In this document: in pieces, positions 1 through 10,131 of the stretch
Layout of the letters: every line of letters begins with the position of its first letter
Position numbering within the stretch: position 1 is the first letter of the stretch
From: Legionella tunisiensis
Lineage (GTDB): Bacteria > Pseudomonadota > Gammaproteobacteria > Legionellales > Legionellaceae
Reading direction: 5' to 3'
Assembly: GCF_000308315.1 (NCBI RefSeq)
Contig: NZ_CALJ01000250.1
Coordinates: 1 to 37,235 of the forward strand
Length of the DNA stretch: 37,235 bases
Translations under genes and position numbers: made by a program
Notes under the pieces: generated by a model
What the model was told of the DNA's origin: nothing
The model's database searches: none
The model's input: the letters and a program-made list of their open reading frames with translations, nothing else

Positions 1-109
1 TCCGCACAAGATTAAACTCCAAACTCCAAAACCTACTGGCTTGAGATACTCAATAGGTTGAATATAAAAATAACCAGCAATATCAACCAAATCAAATAAA
101 GAAAATAAC
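1..109 (-). CDS. Start of an unidentified gene downstream of fcl (partial, doubtful)
   Basis: Two overlapping minus-strand readings occur here. An ATG that overlaps the fcl stop (ATGA) opens a short hydrophobic reading that stops after about 33 codons. A second frame is open from position 109 to the window edge and reads like a real protein, including YIQPIEYLKPVGFG. One base change would join the two, which matches the indel pattern elsewhere in the window. The product is not recognisable. It is probably the next gene of the LPS operon, cut by the window edge. Confidence 0.3.
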
Positions 110-131
110 TAGGTCTTATAAAAAAACCGCG

Positions 132-1118
132 TCATACAGTACCTGCTACAGAAACTTTATTTTCACTAACAAATTTATCAACGTATATTTTCTTTAATTC
201 TTCAGCTAGAACTAATTTCGGTTGCCATCCAGTTTTGTTGATCTTGTCAGTATTTAACAGTTTTTTAAGAGTACCATCAGGTTTCGAGTTATCCCATCTA
301 ACTTCACCTTTATAATCGACAATTCGACAGAGCAACTCGACTAACTCCTTAATGGAAATATCTTTGCCATAACCAATATTGACTAGCGGGCCGCTTACTG
401 GACAGTGAAGCAAGTCATCGTATTGGGAATCCGGTAGATTTAATAAAAATACCGCTGCATCGCCCATATCATCACTGTGCATAAATTCACGTTTAGGTGC
501 ACCAGAGCCCCATACATCAACAAACGGCGCATGAGAAATCTTCGCTTCGTGAATTTTTCGCATTAAGGCCGGAATCACATGAGAAGCTTGCAAATCATAA
601 TTGTCATTTGGCCCATAGAGATTGGTCGGCATAGCGACCAAATACTTGGTACCATATTGCCGATTAAACGATTCACACAGCGAAATACCTGATATTTTTG
701 CGAGTGCATAAGCTTTGTTAGTCGGTTCAAGTGGTCCAGTTAATAAATGCTCTTCGCACATTGGTTGTGGGCAATCACGTGGATAAAGACAGGAAGAACC
801 TAAAAACAATAGACGCTTGACCTTATTTTCCCAGGAAGCATGAATGAGATTAGTTTGGATAATTTGGTTTTGATAGCCAAAATCTGCAGGATAAGTATTA
901 TTGGCAACAATACCACCAACTTTTGCAGCAGCCATAAAAACATACTCTGGCTGTTCCTTAGTAAAGAATGCGTGAACCTTAGCCTGGTCTGTTAAATCAA
1001 GTTCACTCTTCGTTCTGAGTAGTAGGTTCGTATAGCCTTGCCTTTCCAGCGCTCTAACCAATGCTGAACCCACTAACCCGCGATGTCCGGCTACATATAT
1101 TTTGGCATTATGATGCAT
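132..1118 (-). CDS. fcl: GDP-L-fucose synthase (GDP-4-keto-6-deoxymannose epimerase/reductase)
   Basis: A 328-residue extended SDR enzyme that converts GDP-4-keto-6-deoxy-D-mannose to GDP-L-fucose in the cytoplasm with NADPH. The N-terminal Rossmann motif GHRGLVGSAL (about residues 11-20) follows a short hydrophobic strand. The catalytic triad is visible as SSCLYP (Ser about 107) and YALAK (YxxxK about 136-140). The reading frame is intact and of usual family length. It lies directly downstream of gmd and manC, which supply its substrate, so the three form a GDP-deoxyhexose module at the end of the LPS operon. The ATG start is preceded only by a weak GAGTGAG purine stretch, and translation probably couples to upstream genes. 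The family is certain. The final sugar could be a fucose derivative rather than fucose itself. Confidence 0.93.
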   Translation of the reverse strand: MHHNAKIYVAGHRGLVGSALVRALERQGYTNLLLRTKSELDLTDQAKVHAFFTKEQPEYVFMAAAKVGGIVANNTYPADFGYQNQIIQTNLIHASWENKVKRLLFLGSSCLYPRDCPQPMCEEHLLTGPLEPTNKAYALAKISGISLCESFNRQYGTKYLVAMPTNLYGPNDNYDLQASHVIPALMRKIHEAKISHAPFVDVWGSGAPKREFMHSDDMGDAAVFLLNLPDSQYDDLLHCPVSGPLVNIGYGKDISIKELVELLCRIVDYKGEVRWDNSKPDGTLKKLLNTDKINKTGWQPKLVLAEELKKIYVDKFVSENKVSVAGTV

Positions 1119-1196
1119 ATATCACTCACTCATTACAATTCGTAAAATTTAGCTGAAGACTCTATTCACTACAATAGACTGTGCTGACTTAGCAGC

Positions 1197-2265
1197 TCAT
1201 TTTCCGTAACCATTCTCGTTAATAAATTTATCTCTGCAAGCTATTTCATAATCTGCACGAATCATTTCTTCCACCAACTCATGAAATTGGATTCGTGGCT
1301 TCCAACCCAATTTCTGACGCGCTTTGCTTGCATCACCCAATAAAGTCTCCACTTCAGTAGGTCTGAAATAGCGAGGGTCGATTGCAATTCGGCATACGCC
1401 ATCACTGCTATAAGCCTTCTCATTAATCCCTTCACCTTCCCAATGAAGCTCTAAATTAATTTCCTTTGCGGCCAAATTGATAAATTCACGGACACTATGT
1501 TGCTCACCGGTTGCGATAACAAAATCTTCTGGCTTTTCTTGCTGCAACATCAACCATTGCATCTCAACATAATCTTTGGCATGCCCCCAATCGCGCTTGG
1601 CATTGATATTTCCTAAATACAAACACTCTTCTAATCCACATTTAATACGTGCGAGGCCGCGTGTAATTTTCTGGTTACAAAGGTCTCGCCGCGAATAGGC
1701 GATTCGTGATTAAACAAATCCCATTGCAGGCAAATATGTTATAAGCTTCACGATAATTCACTGTAATCCAATAGGCATATAATTTAGAAACAGCGTAAGG
1801 TGAGCGAGGATAAAAAGGGGTTGTCTCTTTTTGCGGGGTTTCCTGAACCAAACCGTATAACTCGGATGTAGACGCTTGATAAAATTTGGTTTTTTGTTCA
1901 AAACCCAATATACGTATTGCTTCTAAAATACGCAACGCACCTAAGGCATCTGAATTGGCAGTATATTCCGGCTCTTCAAAAGACACAGAAACATGACTCT
2001 GCGCAGCAAGGTTATAGATTTCATCCGGTTTGGTTTGTTGAATAATACGGATTAAACTCGTACTGTCAGTCATATCACCATAGTGTAGAATAAGGCGCAG
2101 ATCCTTTTCATGGGGATCTTGGTACAAATGATCGATGCGACCTGTATTCAATAGGGACGACCTGCGCTTAATACCATGCACGGTATACCCTTTATTGATA
2201 AGAAACTCTGCTAAATAGGCGCCGTCTTGACCAGTAACCCCTGTAATTAATGCCGTTTTCACCAA
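1197..2265 (-). CDS. gmd: GDP-mannose 4,6-dehydratase (two frame breaks)
   Basis: Converts GDP-D-mannose to GDP-4-keto-6-deoxy-D-mannose, the substrate of Fcl. The N-terminal piece (1675-2265) has [15 protein letters not shown], the ASTSELYG segment and the YAVSK catalytic motif. The C-terminal piece (1197-1622) has [18 protein letters not shown], which is highly typical of Gmd. The frame breaks near 1717 and near 1671. At the second site an A-run one base short separates two family-like readings (ETFVTRK, then ITRGLARIK). At the first, adding one base restores [13 protein letters not shown]. Corrected length is about 356 residues, normal for Gmd. Two independent indels in a gene flanked by intact partners suggest sequencing error rather than decay. 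Confidence 0.9.
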
Positions 2266-2421
2266 ACACCTCGTGATATGTAATCTGTCAGTTACGAAAC
2301 AAATAATACAATAGTTTCAATTTTATCTAACTTTAAACTATTCGACTTTGCTTTCATTGCCTTTAAATCCAACCGCCTTCATTTGCATTTGGGTGGTTAG
2401 CAAATACTTTTAGGAAGAATT

Positions 2422-3837
2422 TCAAACCCTACCATAAACATCCTGGAATCGGACAATATCATCTTCTCCCATATATTCACCGCTTTGTACCTCAATCATA
2501 ACCAGATCAAGCACACCAGGATTTTCCAAACGATGCTTATGACCAGCAGGAATATAGGTCGATTCATTCGTACTGACAAATATTTCTCGCTCGCCATTGA
2601 TGACCTTGGCCATACCACTCACAACGATCCAATGCTCACTGCGATGATGATGCATTTGTAAACTAAGACTCGCTCCCGGCCTTACTTCAATACGTTTGAT
2701 TTTGAAACGTGGCCCCTCTTCCAACACAGTATAGGTACCCCAAGGACGGTGCACTGTACGATGTAATTTATGAGCCTCATGACCTTGTGCTTTCAACTGG
2801 GCATATATACGCTTCACATCTTGATCACGTGATTTATCAGCGACCAGCAACGCATCAGGCGTATCAATAATGAATAGATTTTCAACCCCGACCGCCCCAA
2901 TCAAACGTTCTTTACTGCGAATATAACAATTTGATACATCATGGAGCAGTGCTTCGCCTTCAATACGATTTCCCTGTGCATCAGGCTCAGCCAAATCACC
3001 TAAAGCATTCCAAGAACCAATATCACTCCACCCAATGCTACAAGGCACAACAGCAACTCGCGTCGATTTTTCAATAATGGCATAATCGATTGAATTTTCA
3101 GGTACTGTGCTAAAACTTTGGGCATCCAGTTCAAGCTGCGAAAACCCCTTCCCGGTTGCCGTACGGGATTGCTCCAAGCAAGTCTTAGTAGTGAAAAGAA
3201 TATCCGGGCAATAATGCTCCATCTCTCGCAATAAGGTCCCGACGGAGAAACAAAACATACCTGAATTCCATAGAAAACGCCCGGAATCAAGATAGTCTTG
3301 TGCTTTTAGCAAGGAAGGCTTTTCAACAAAACTTAATACATTAGTACCATCCGCTTCGATATAGCCGTAGCCAGTCTCGGGTCGATCAGGCTTAATACCA
3401 AAGGTAACCAGCTTGCCTAATGTAGCAAGCTCAACCGCTTGTGCAATTGCCTTGGCAAACGCTTCCTGTTCGGAGACAAGATGGTCCGCGGGCAATATCA
3501 ACATCAGGGTATCTTCGTTATGCATATTAGCGATATGCAAAGCTGCAGCAGCAATAGCAGACGCTGTATTACGGCCAAAAGGTTCGAGGATGAAAGACAG
3601 GCTTAGGTCTGATGCGTTAACTTCTCTAAACTCATCTTCAGTTTTGAAAAACAATTCTCGATTTGTGACTGTGAGGATTTCCTCAACATCAGATAAAGCG
3701 GCGCCCCGAAGAAAAGTCTTCTGCAATAAGCTTTGCCCGTCGGCCAGACGAATAAATGGTTTAGGATGCAACTCACGGGAAACCGGCCAAAGCCTGGAAC
3801 CTGCTCCACCACATAGAATTGTCGGTATCAAACGCAT
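2422..3837 (-). CDS. manC: Mannose-1-phosphate guanylyltransferase / mannose-6-phosphate isomerase
   Basis: Bifunctional type II enzyme making GDP-mannose from mannose-6-phosphate. The guanylyltransferase domain starts with CGGAGSRLWPVSRE and contains PADHL and FVEKP. The C-terminal cupin isomerase domain holds QMHHHRSEHW and RPWGTYTVLEEG. The best start is ATG at 3837 (471 residues), because AAGGAG lies five bases upstream; the in-frame GTG at 3843 would sit almost on this ribosome site. The frame is intact. It is separated from gmd by about 155 bp and from the upstream acetyltransferase by about 230 bp, so it may have its own promoter. It feeds Gmd and Fcl. Confidence 0.95.
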   Translation of the reverse strand: MRLIPTILCGGAGSRLWPVSRELHPKPFIRLADGQSLLQKTFLRGAALSDVEEILTVTNRELFFKTEDEFREVNASDLSLSFILEPFGRNTASAIAAAALHIANMHNEDTLMLILPADHLVSEQEAFAKAIAQAVELATLGKLVTFGIKPDRPETGYGYIEADGTNVLSFVEKPSLLKAQDYLDSGRFLWNSGMFCFSVGTLLREMEHYCPDILFTTKTCLEQSRTATGKGFSQLELDAQSFSTVPENSIDYAIIEKSTRVAVVPCSIGWSDIGSWNALGDLAEPDAQGNRIEGEALLHDVSNCYIRSKERLIGAVGVENLFIIDTPDALLVADKSRDQDVKRIYAQLKAQGHEAHKLHRTVHRPWGTYTVLEEGPRFKIKRIEVRPGASLSLQMHHHRSEHWIVVSGMAKVINGEREIFVSTNESTYIPAGHKHRLENPGVLDLVMIEVQSGEYMGEDDIVRFQDVYGRV

Positions 3838-4067
3838 TGACACTCCTTGTTTTTTGCTCTTAATTCACTGAGAATACATCCACACTGACCACTACGCTCA
3901 CATAGCCTTGATGAGTAGAGGCTAATGAAGCTATGTGTAAAACTTTGTGGACGCAAGTTGTGTCCGCGCGAAAAAAAGCGGATTATTATAAAAAATCTAT
4001 ATTTGTCAATTTCCATTGACCAACCCCTGGGAACTCAGTTACACGCCACTGTCCATGACAGTAGGTC

Positions 4068-4727
4068 CTATTGGTTAAGAAAGAAATCATGTTTATTGTT
4101 TTTACTATTCTTCTTAATCTTAACGTCGGGGTATAAACCCACGGCAATGGAGTCATCGGGCACATCTATATTTCTTATAAATGTGTTCCCGGCGATACTT
4201 ACATTACTACCAATATGACACTTACCAATTACCGAACTTTTAGCATATAGTACGACTGCTTCACCAAAACGCGGATAGACACTGTTCACATCAGTTCCAA
4301 CAGTAACATTCTGATAAACCACCAAAAAATCAGAGTAATGTGCATTTCCAAGAATGGTACCTACCGGGTGAACAAACAAAAATATATCTGGAAGAGCGAT
4401 TGAATAAAAAGCATCAATTCCATGTAAAGCTTTATTCAATAAAAATGCTTTTTCCGCTACATGGATAAATTGCTGCCGATAAGCTTCATTAGCGATGAAA
4501 TACAAAAACATGGCATAGTGATCAGAATTCAAATGATTAAATACCGCCCGTCCCTCATCGAAATAATATTTCTTGTGAATATGAGAAAAGCAGTAATCTA
4601 ACCGTTCGATCACTGTCGGCATTATCTTGGTTATACTATCCTTTACTGGCCCTTCATCAGGATAAAAAGTTTGCAACTGTTTTGCCAGGTACTCACCGAG
4701 CAAGTGTGGTTCAATTGTTAATTTCAT
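4068..4727 (-). CDS. Hexapeptide-repeat (serine acetyltransferase-like) acyltransferase
   Basis: A 219-residue protein with an alpha-helical N-terminal half (about 1-110) and a C-terminal left-handed beta-helix. The latter has FVHPVGTILGNAHYSDF, VVYQNVTVGT and imperfect hexapeptide turns such as SVIGKCHIGSNVSIAGN. This arrangement resembles CysE-type serine O-acetyltransferases, but the gene sits between hisF and manC in an LPS operon. A sugar O- or N-acetyltransferase is therefore more likely than cysteine synthesis. It overlaps the end of hisF's neighbour region by four bases (ATGA at 4724-4727), implying translational coupling. The frame is intact. The acceptor cannot be read from sequence. 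Confidence 0.75.
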   Translation of the reverse strand: MKLTIEPHLLGEYLAKQLQTFYPDEGPVKDSITKIMPTVIERLDYCFSHIHKKYYFDEGRAVFNHLNSDHYAMFLYFIANEAYRQQFIHVAEKAFLLNKALHGIDAFYSIALPDIFLFVHPVGTILGNAHYSDFLVVYQNVTVGTDVNSVYPRFGEAVVLYAKSSVIGKCHIGSNVSIAGNTFIRNIDVPDDSIAVGLYPDVKIKKNSKNNKHDFFLNQ

Positions 4728-5488
4728 TTAGTTAGCTTCATAGGTATGCCCTGATTCAACAAATAAGAGCGGGCTCGAATTGGGTTATTATCACCGAAAT
4801 GAAAAAGGCTAGCGCAGGCAACTGCATCAACCTGAGCCTCTTTAAACGCATCAACCAAATGCATAAAAGTACCTGCACCACCGGCTATAATAAGGGGTCG
4901 ATCTGTATAACGTCTCACCTCTTTTGCTAATTGCAAATCATAACCATTCATCATGCCATCGTTATCAATAGAATTGACAACAAATTCGCCAGCGCCCCGT
5001 TCAGTCATTTCCAGGACAAAATCACGTAAAGATTTGGTTGATTTTTGCGTACCACAATGGCTGTAAAGTGAATAGTTTCCATTCTCCAATTTCACATCCA
5101 ATCCGACTACCACACATTGCCGACCAAACAGATTAGCTGCTTCGCCAATTAAATCCGGTGTCGTATGTGCTGCGGTAGTAATAGAAATTTTATCTGCGCC
5201 AGCAAGCAGTAAGCGGCGCATCTTATCAATCGAATCAACACCACCACCTACTGACAAAGGCATAAAACATTCTGCTGAAACGGCATTGACTGTTTTCTCC
5301 AGAATTTCAAAAGCACTACCTTTCCGATTAGCATCAATATCCAAAAAAATAACTCATCAGCATTTTGTGCATTATAAATTCTTGATGCCGATACTGGATC
5401 GCCGGTGTCACGAAAATTATCAAACTGTTTTCCTTTGACCATTCTGCCATTGCTTAATAACAGAGTTGGAATGATTCGTTTTTAACAT
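4724..5488 (-). CDS. hisF: HisF-like cyclase subunit of an LPS amidotransferase (two frame breaks)
   Basis: A paralogue of the imidazole glycerol phosphate synthase cyclase subunit, a TIM barrel with phosphate-binding loops ([15 protein letters not shown]). The main piece is 4724-5344. The N-terminus continues in another frame as [17 protein letters not shown], and a 7-T run at 5343-5349 that is one base short explains the break ([15 protein letters not shown]-like reading restored). A second break lies in the A-run just after the ATG at 5488, which overlaps the hisH stop by seven bases. Beside a WbpG-like gene rather than in a his operon, HisF/HisH pairs are known from O-antigen and flagellin-glycan loci. 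There they are thought to supply ammonia for acetamidino sugars. Confidence 0.85.
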
Positions 5489-6105
5489 TCTCCACCCCAC
5501 TCACAAAAATTCTCAAGCAATAACAATCCATTATCTTGGCTCTTCTCAGGATGGAACTGAATACCAATCACATTTTCCTTAACGACAATGGCTGGAAATT
5601 GTTTACCATAATCGGTCAAAGCCAACACATTGCTTGTATCACTGGCATTGAAAAAATAAGAATGAACAAAATAAAAGTCCACGTGCTTTTTTAGATTGTT
5701 ACAAATAGGGTGGTCAAAATTAAAGGTGAGTGAATTCCAGCCGACATGAGGTACAGGCAAATCAGGAAGATCAAGAAACTGGACCTTGCCATCAATCAAT
5801 CCCAGGCCTTTGGAATAACCTCCTTCTTCACCCTCTGTAGAAAGAATTTGCATACCCAAACAAATTCCAAGCAAGGGCTTTCCTTCGTGCACATGCTTCA
5901 TGATGGCTGCATCCACTTCTAGTGATGCAATATTTGCCATAGCAACCGCGTAGGAACCAACACCGGGAATAATCAGATGAGAACAACGCTCAATTGCTTG
6001 AGCAGTTTTCACAATTTCCGGTTCATAACCTAAGTAACTCAGGGAATTATAAACTGAATTAATATTTCCCATACCATAATCTAAAATACCAATTATTTTA
6101 TCCAT
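5482..6105 (-). CDS. hisH: HisH-like glutamine amidotransferase subunit
   Basis: A 207-residue class I glutaminase. The nucleophile elbow GICLGMQIL (Cys about 82) and the C-terminal QFHPEKSQ (His-x-Glu) form the catalytic triad. It begins with GILDYGMGN, the usual HisH N-terminus. The frame is intact. Its ATG lies inside the last 13 bases of the WbpG-like gene, and its stop overlaps the hisF start, so the three are translationally coupled. The likely role is to release ammonia from glutamine for the WbpG-like enzyme through the HisF channel, not histidine biosynthesis. That role is inferred from the partner genes. Confidence 0.9.
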   Translation of the reverse strand: MDKIIGILDYGMGNINSVYNSLSYLGYEPEIVKTAQAIERCSHLIIPGVGSYAVAMANIASLEVDAAIMKHVHEGKPLLGICLGMQILSTEGEEGGYSKGLGLIDGKVQFLDLPDLPVPHVGWNSLTFNFDHPICNNLKKHVDFYFVHSYFFNASDTSNVLALTDYGKQFPAIVVKENVIGIQFHPEKSQDNGLLLLENFCEWGGEC

Positions 6106-7261
6106 TCACCTTCTCTATACCACTTAATCGTATCCCATACCGGTTTTGCTTTCGGGTTATTTTCAAAATCATGCTCATAGGGTGGTATGGCCATTTGTTT
6201 AACAATTGTATTAAATTCTTCTTCAGTAAGCCCAACATAGCTTAAAAAAATATCTAACGATTCAGGCCGACGCCCTTCCAGAGCGTTCCATTTTTCAGCC
6301 TCTTCTTTGGTGATCTTGTTGTTGCGTAATTTAATAGAATTAATTTGCGTAATACGACTATAACCCCGTTTGATATATTTAATATAATCACGGGTACCCT
6401 GCATGAAGCACTCAATTTTCTCACCCGTCGTATTGACTTCATTAGGTACACCTTCTAACTCATCCGGCTGCCAACCGAGTTCTTCCTTAATCCATTTGGT
6501 ATTCGCTTCATAATCCCATGGAATAAAACTTCCCAAACAAACGGAAGCATAACCCAGTTTTTTAACTCACTCAATTTAGGATAAGTAAAAGGATTCAAAT
6601 CACGTCGATCGATTGGATCTTCAGGGGTATTAATCATACCGTACATATCATCTGCCGATATCCCTAAATTTCTGATCATATTGAATTTTTTCTCATCTTC
6701 ATACTCGATTTCGTCATTCAGATAATCGTAGTAAGCTGTTAATTCAGCTTGTGGCTCACCCCAAAAATAAGTGGAACATTGTATTTAATAGCGATTTGCA
6801 TAGGATAAGAATAAATACCCGTATGGCAGTGCCAGCAAAAATCCGTTTTACGGATAAATGATTCCAGCATGAGTTTTTTACGATTTTCCAATTAGGCGTA
6901 AAATCGATCACATCAACACCTAATTTTTAAAGGTCCGTTGATTGTTATCACTAATAACTGAACGCATAAAACCGTGATTAAAACGAACAACCAATGGTTT
7001 TATCTTATACTCTTTCATCAGGTATAAGAGTTGGAAAGTACTGTCTTTCCCACCGCTAAAAGGAATAATACAATCATAGTCGCCTTTACCACGGTATTTC
7101 TCTATCAATTGATCCAAGAGTTTCTTTCTGGCTACCCAATCAATTTTTCTTTTTATTTTCGCTGAATTACAAATGTTGCAACATCCATGCTCATCGAATT
7201 CGATAGTTTCATAAGTTTCCGGCAGTAAACAATTAGAACAACGTTTAAGTTTCGCAGTCAT
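6093..7261 (-). CDS. N-acetyl sugar amidotransferase, WbpG/PseA/PtmG family (four frame breaks)
   Basis: The N-terminus carries a cysteine cluster (CSNCLLPET, then CNICN) typical of this family, followed by the PP-loop ATP pyrophosphatase motif FSGGKDST. The later segments DFCWHCHTGIY, FWGEPQAELTAYYDY and the C-terminal YIKRGYSR region lie in different frames. Single-base losses near 6922, 6888, 6771 and 6553, three of them in A or T runs, reconnect all pieces into about 390 residues, the normal size. Family members (WbpG of Pseudomonas, PseA/PtmG of Campylobacter) convert an N-acetyl to an acetamidino group using ammonia. Legionaminic acid of L. pneumophila serogroup 1 carries a 5-acetamidino group, so this is the best candidate for that step. 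Confidence 0.85.
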
Positions 7262-7272
7262 AAAACACCCAA

Positions 7273-8052
7273 TTAGATTGTGAACCCATCATCTACAATG
7301 AGATTCTGGCCATTAACATAGCTTGACAGATCAGAAAGCAAATAAATTAAGGAGCCAGATAAATCGCCCTTATCCAACATCCCTTTATTGAGACACTCCT
7401 CTTTATAAGCGCTTACAAAAGAAGCTGGTTGTGCATCAAGAATGCCTCCAGGACTTAAAGAATTAACTCTGATCTGTTTACCTTTAAATGATTTTGCAAA
7501 ATACCTGGTCAAATGGATGATGCCTGATTTTATTACAGCGTATTCAACTGGCATAGTCATCGCTGTATTCTCATAAATTTCAAATTTAGGTGCTACAACA
7601 CCATAAATAGAGGCGATATTGATGATATTGCCATAACCCTGTTGCATAAAATAAGCAGAAAATTGCTGGGAAGTAAGGAAGTACCCCCCTAAATTAAGAT
7701 TCACATTTTCACAGAAATCGCTATATTCGACCTCCATCAAGCGCCGACCGTAATTTTTATTTCGAGGATAAGCATTGTTGACCAACGCATCTATTTTTCC
7801 ATATTTCTCGGAAACGGCTTTAACGACGTCAATTATGGACGCCTTGTCTGTAATATCCAGTACTACAAAATCAGCCTTACCTTCGATGTCTTCTCGCTTT
7901 ATTTTTTCTATAACATGGAGTGCTGTTTCTTGGTTACAATCAGCAATGATGGCAATGCCTCCATTCCTGGCAATTGCCTGAACGAATTCGGCCCCTAAAA
8001 GGCCCGCTCCCCCAGTAACAACAACAACTTTATCTTTTAGTACCTGATTCAT
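7273..8052 (-). CDS. ptmA: Short-chain dehydrogenase/reductase, PtmA-like
   Basis: A 259-residue classical SDR. The cofactor motif is TGGAGLLGAEF (about residues 13-23), with a following acidic residue in IADCN that favours NAD. NNAYP is the variant of the NNAG motif. The catalytic residues are the Ser of NIASIYG and YAVIK. The C-terminus NLIVDDGFTI is typical of SDRs. The frame is intact. Its place among legionaminate genes parallels ptmA beside ptmB in Campylobacter flagellin glycosylation loci. The exact substrate is not established, and the gene name is by analogy only. Confidence 0.78.
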   Translation of the reverse strand: MNQVLKDKVVVVTGGAGLLGAEFVQAIARNGGIAIIADCNQETALHVIEKIKREDIEGKADFVVLDITDKASIIDVVKAVSEKYGKIDALVNNAYPRNKNYGRRLMEVEYSDFCENVNLNLGGYFLTSQQFSAYFMQQGYGNIINIASIYGVVAPKFEIYENTAMTMPVEYAVIKSGIIHLTRYFAKSFKGKQIRVNSLSPGGILDAQPASFVSAYKEECLNKGMLDKGDLSGSLIYLLSDLSSYVNGQNLIVDDGFTI

Positions 8053-8077
8053 AAATCAACTCTGTGGCAACCGATTT

Positions 8078-9402
8078 TTAATTATGGCGTCTGAATACTG
8101 GTTTAATTACCTCACCTTGCAAATAACCTTCCGTTGAACCTTGTTCGATAGCATGGGCATAAATTTTAAAGGTCTTCTCCAGTGCAGCTGCCGTCTTTTG
8201 TAACTCGTCATCACCATGTCGATAACTCAAAGCGATCCAGGGCATCAATACCCCATTCTTAATCATTTCTTGCGAAAATAAGGTGCGGAATGCTAAAGAA
8301 GTCTCACCTTTCGCATCATAAGTCGCATACCAGGGTGAGCACTCTACTCCACCTGCCTTAAAGAAATCGGCGATACCTGCCTCTGCTGCTTTCTGATTCA
8401 TTAAAGAGATTAAAGAGTTGCCATAATTCCACATATGCTCCACAACCTGATGCCGTTGCATAAATTCCACCGTTTTTTACGAAAGCACCCAGACCGCACA
8501 TCTCGGCGCCATGAGTTGTTGACAGTAAAAATAAACGTTCACGGCCAGGGAATTCAATTGAACCAAGCTCCATAATGTCACGCTTACCCGCTATCGCTGC
8601 CACTGCAAAACCATTAGCCATTGCTTTGCCAAAAGTACAGAGATCCGGTTGAACTTTATAATAATTTTGCGCACCTTTCAGATCCCAACGAAAACCGGTA
8701 ATCATTTCATCGAGGACAAAAACAATACCATGCCTCTTGCATAGGCGCTGGACATCATGAAGATAGGTTTCTCCAGGATTCGTAAGCGATGGGGCTGGAT
8801 GCTGCATAGCACTTGGTTCCAAAACCACGCAGGCTATTTGCTCAGGATACTCCGCAATAAGCGCTTCTAATGAAGCAAGATCGTTATAGCTAAAAAAGTT
8901 TGGTTTGCTCAATTACATTAGCAGGTATGCCACGCGTTATCGGCGTAGAACCAATAAACCAGTCATCATAGGAAAAAAAGGGCTGTTCAGCACAGCGAGC
9001 TATCAAATCCCGACCAGTATAAGCTCTTGCTAATTTTACAGCAGCAGAAACAGCGGTTGAACCATTTTTAGTAAACTTCACCATATCAACACTGTCAATG
9101 AGATCTACCAATAATTCAGCTGCTTCCAATTCGATCATTGAAGCTCTGGTCAGATTATTACCATTCCTAATCTGTTCAAAAGCAGCTTGATCGATTTCAT
9201 CTTCTGCATAACCAATATTTACCGCTCGTAAGGCCATACCATAATCCAGGTATTCAATCCCCTGATTATCATAGGTATAAGCCCCTTTTCCGCGCACCAT
9301 AATTTGTGGCGCATTTTCAGGATATTGATCATGACCGCGTGAATAGGTATGTGCTCCACCAGGAATGACATGTAACAGACGCGATTTAAAGTCGTTTTTC
9401 AT
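8078..9402 (-). CDS. Class III PLP aminotransferase, glutamate-1-semialdehyde aminomutase-like (two frame breaks)
   Basis: Pieces join into about 440 residues. The N-terminal part has IPGGAHTYSRGHDQYP and FTKNGSTAVSAAVKLARAYT. The middle has FVLDEMITGFRWD (PLP-binding Asp) and TFGKAMANGF (Schiff-base Lys). The C-terminal part has ECSPWYATYDAKGETSLAFRT-like text. Both breaks are extra bases in homopolymers: a T run near 8900 (restores KLFSYND) and an A run near 8473 (restores VKTVEFMQRH). Despite the HemL resemblance, the location points to nucleotide-sugar or hexose amination rather than haem synthesis. It follows neuA with a short gap and precedes the ptmA-like gene, so the two enzymes may act on one substrate. 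Confidence 0.8.
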
Positions 9403-9416
9403 TTTTATTCCTAGTT

Positions 9417-10130
9417 TTAAATTAATAATTCTTTATTATTCAATATGGTTTCTATTTTTAAGAAGTCTAATAACGTATCAACTTCCAAAGACTTCCAAGC
9501 AGGAACGATATAAGGCAACGTGCGTTCATGGTAAAAAGTCTCTGTTTCAAGGTATTTTTTAATGTCTGATATATAAAGCGACCCCTCAAAAAATACACAT
9601 CATCTACATCTTGCCTACGGATTGGTTTAGCAAAACTTTCCCGATTATATGGCCGTAAAAAATTATCATCCCCTATCGTTGCACAATAAACAGGATGTGA
9701 AGCCTCAACCTTACTCGCACCAACGATTGACAATCCTTCACCAGCTACTAGAGTCTCCAGTGCCTTATCAACATCAGCTGCTTCTGTTAAAGGGGAGGTC
9801 GGCTCCAGCAAGACAAAATAATCATAATCCCCATCCATCTCAGCACAGAATTTAATTGCATGAATCACTGCTTCTGATGAGGGCGAAGTGTCCTTGGCAA
9901 ATTCGGCTGGTCGCATAAAAGGCACTTCAGCGCCATATTCCAATGCTACTTTGGCTATTGCTGGATCATCGGTTGTTACGATGACCCTATCCACATAGCG
10001 CGAATTTAAAGCCGTCTTTATAGGCCAAGCAACCAAGGGTATTCCATTTAAAAGGCGAATATTTTTCCCGGTAATCCTTTGCTGCCACCCCGAGCTGGAA
10101 TAATAGCCAAAACTTTTTTTGCTTAATCAT
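9417..10130 (-). CDS. neuA: CMP-N-acetylneuraminate/legionaminate cytidylyltransferase (three frame breaks)
   Basis: Activates the finished nonulosonic acid with CTP (LegF/PtmB role). The N-terminal signature ALIIPARGGSKGLPGKN-like text is recovered across two short A-runs near 10118 and 10064, starting at ATG 10130. The central block (DRVIVTTDDPAIAK, LLEPTSPLTEAADV) is in one frame. Near 9590 a T-run one base short moves the tail to a frame reading EGSLYISDIKKYLETETFYH and ending at 9417. The corrected length of about 238 residues is normal. The start ATG lies one base after the ptmE stop. Whether CMP-legionaminate or another nonulosonate is the product is inferred from the neighbouring leg genes. 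Confidence 0.88.
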
Positions 10131-10131
10131 C

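Noticed and set aside
3925-4218. Plus-strand ORF upstream of the hexapeptide acetyltransferase
   Set aside because: Antisense to the real acetyltransferase gene and to its leader; no ribosome site and no domain.
5482-5488. hisH/hisF as part of the histidine operon
   Set aside because: No other his genes are present; the partner is a WbpG-like amidotransferase, typical of sugar-amidination loci.
8078-9402. hemL (glutamate-1-semialdehyde aminomutase) for haem synthesis
   Set aside because: Located inside the nonulosonate operon and differs in motifs around the PLP lysine; haem function is unlikely.
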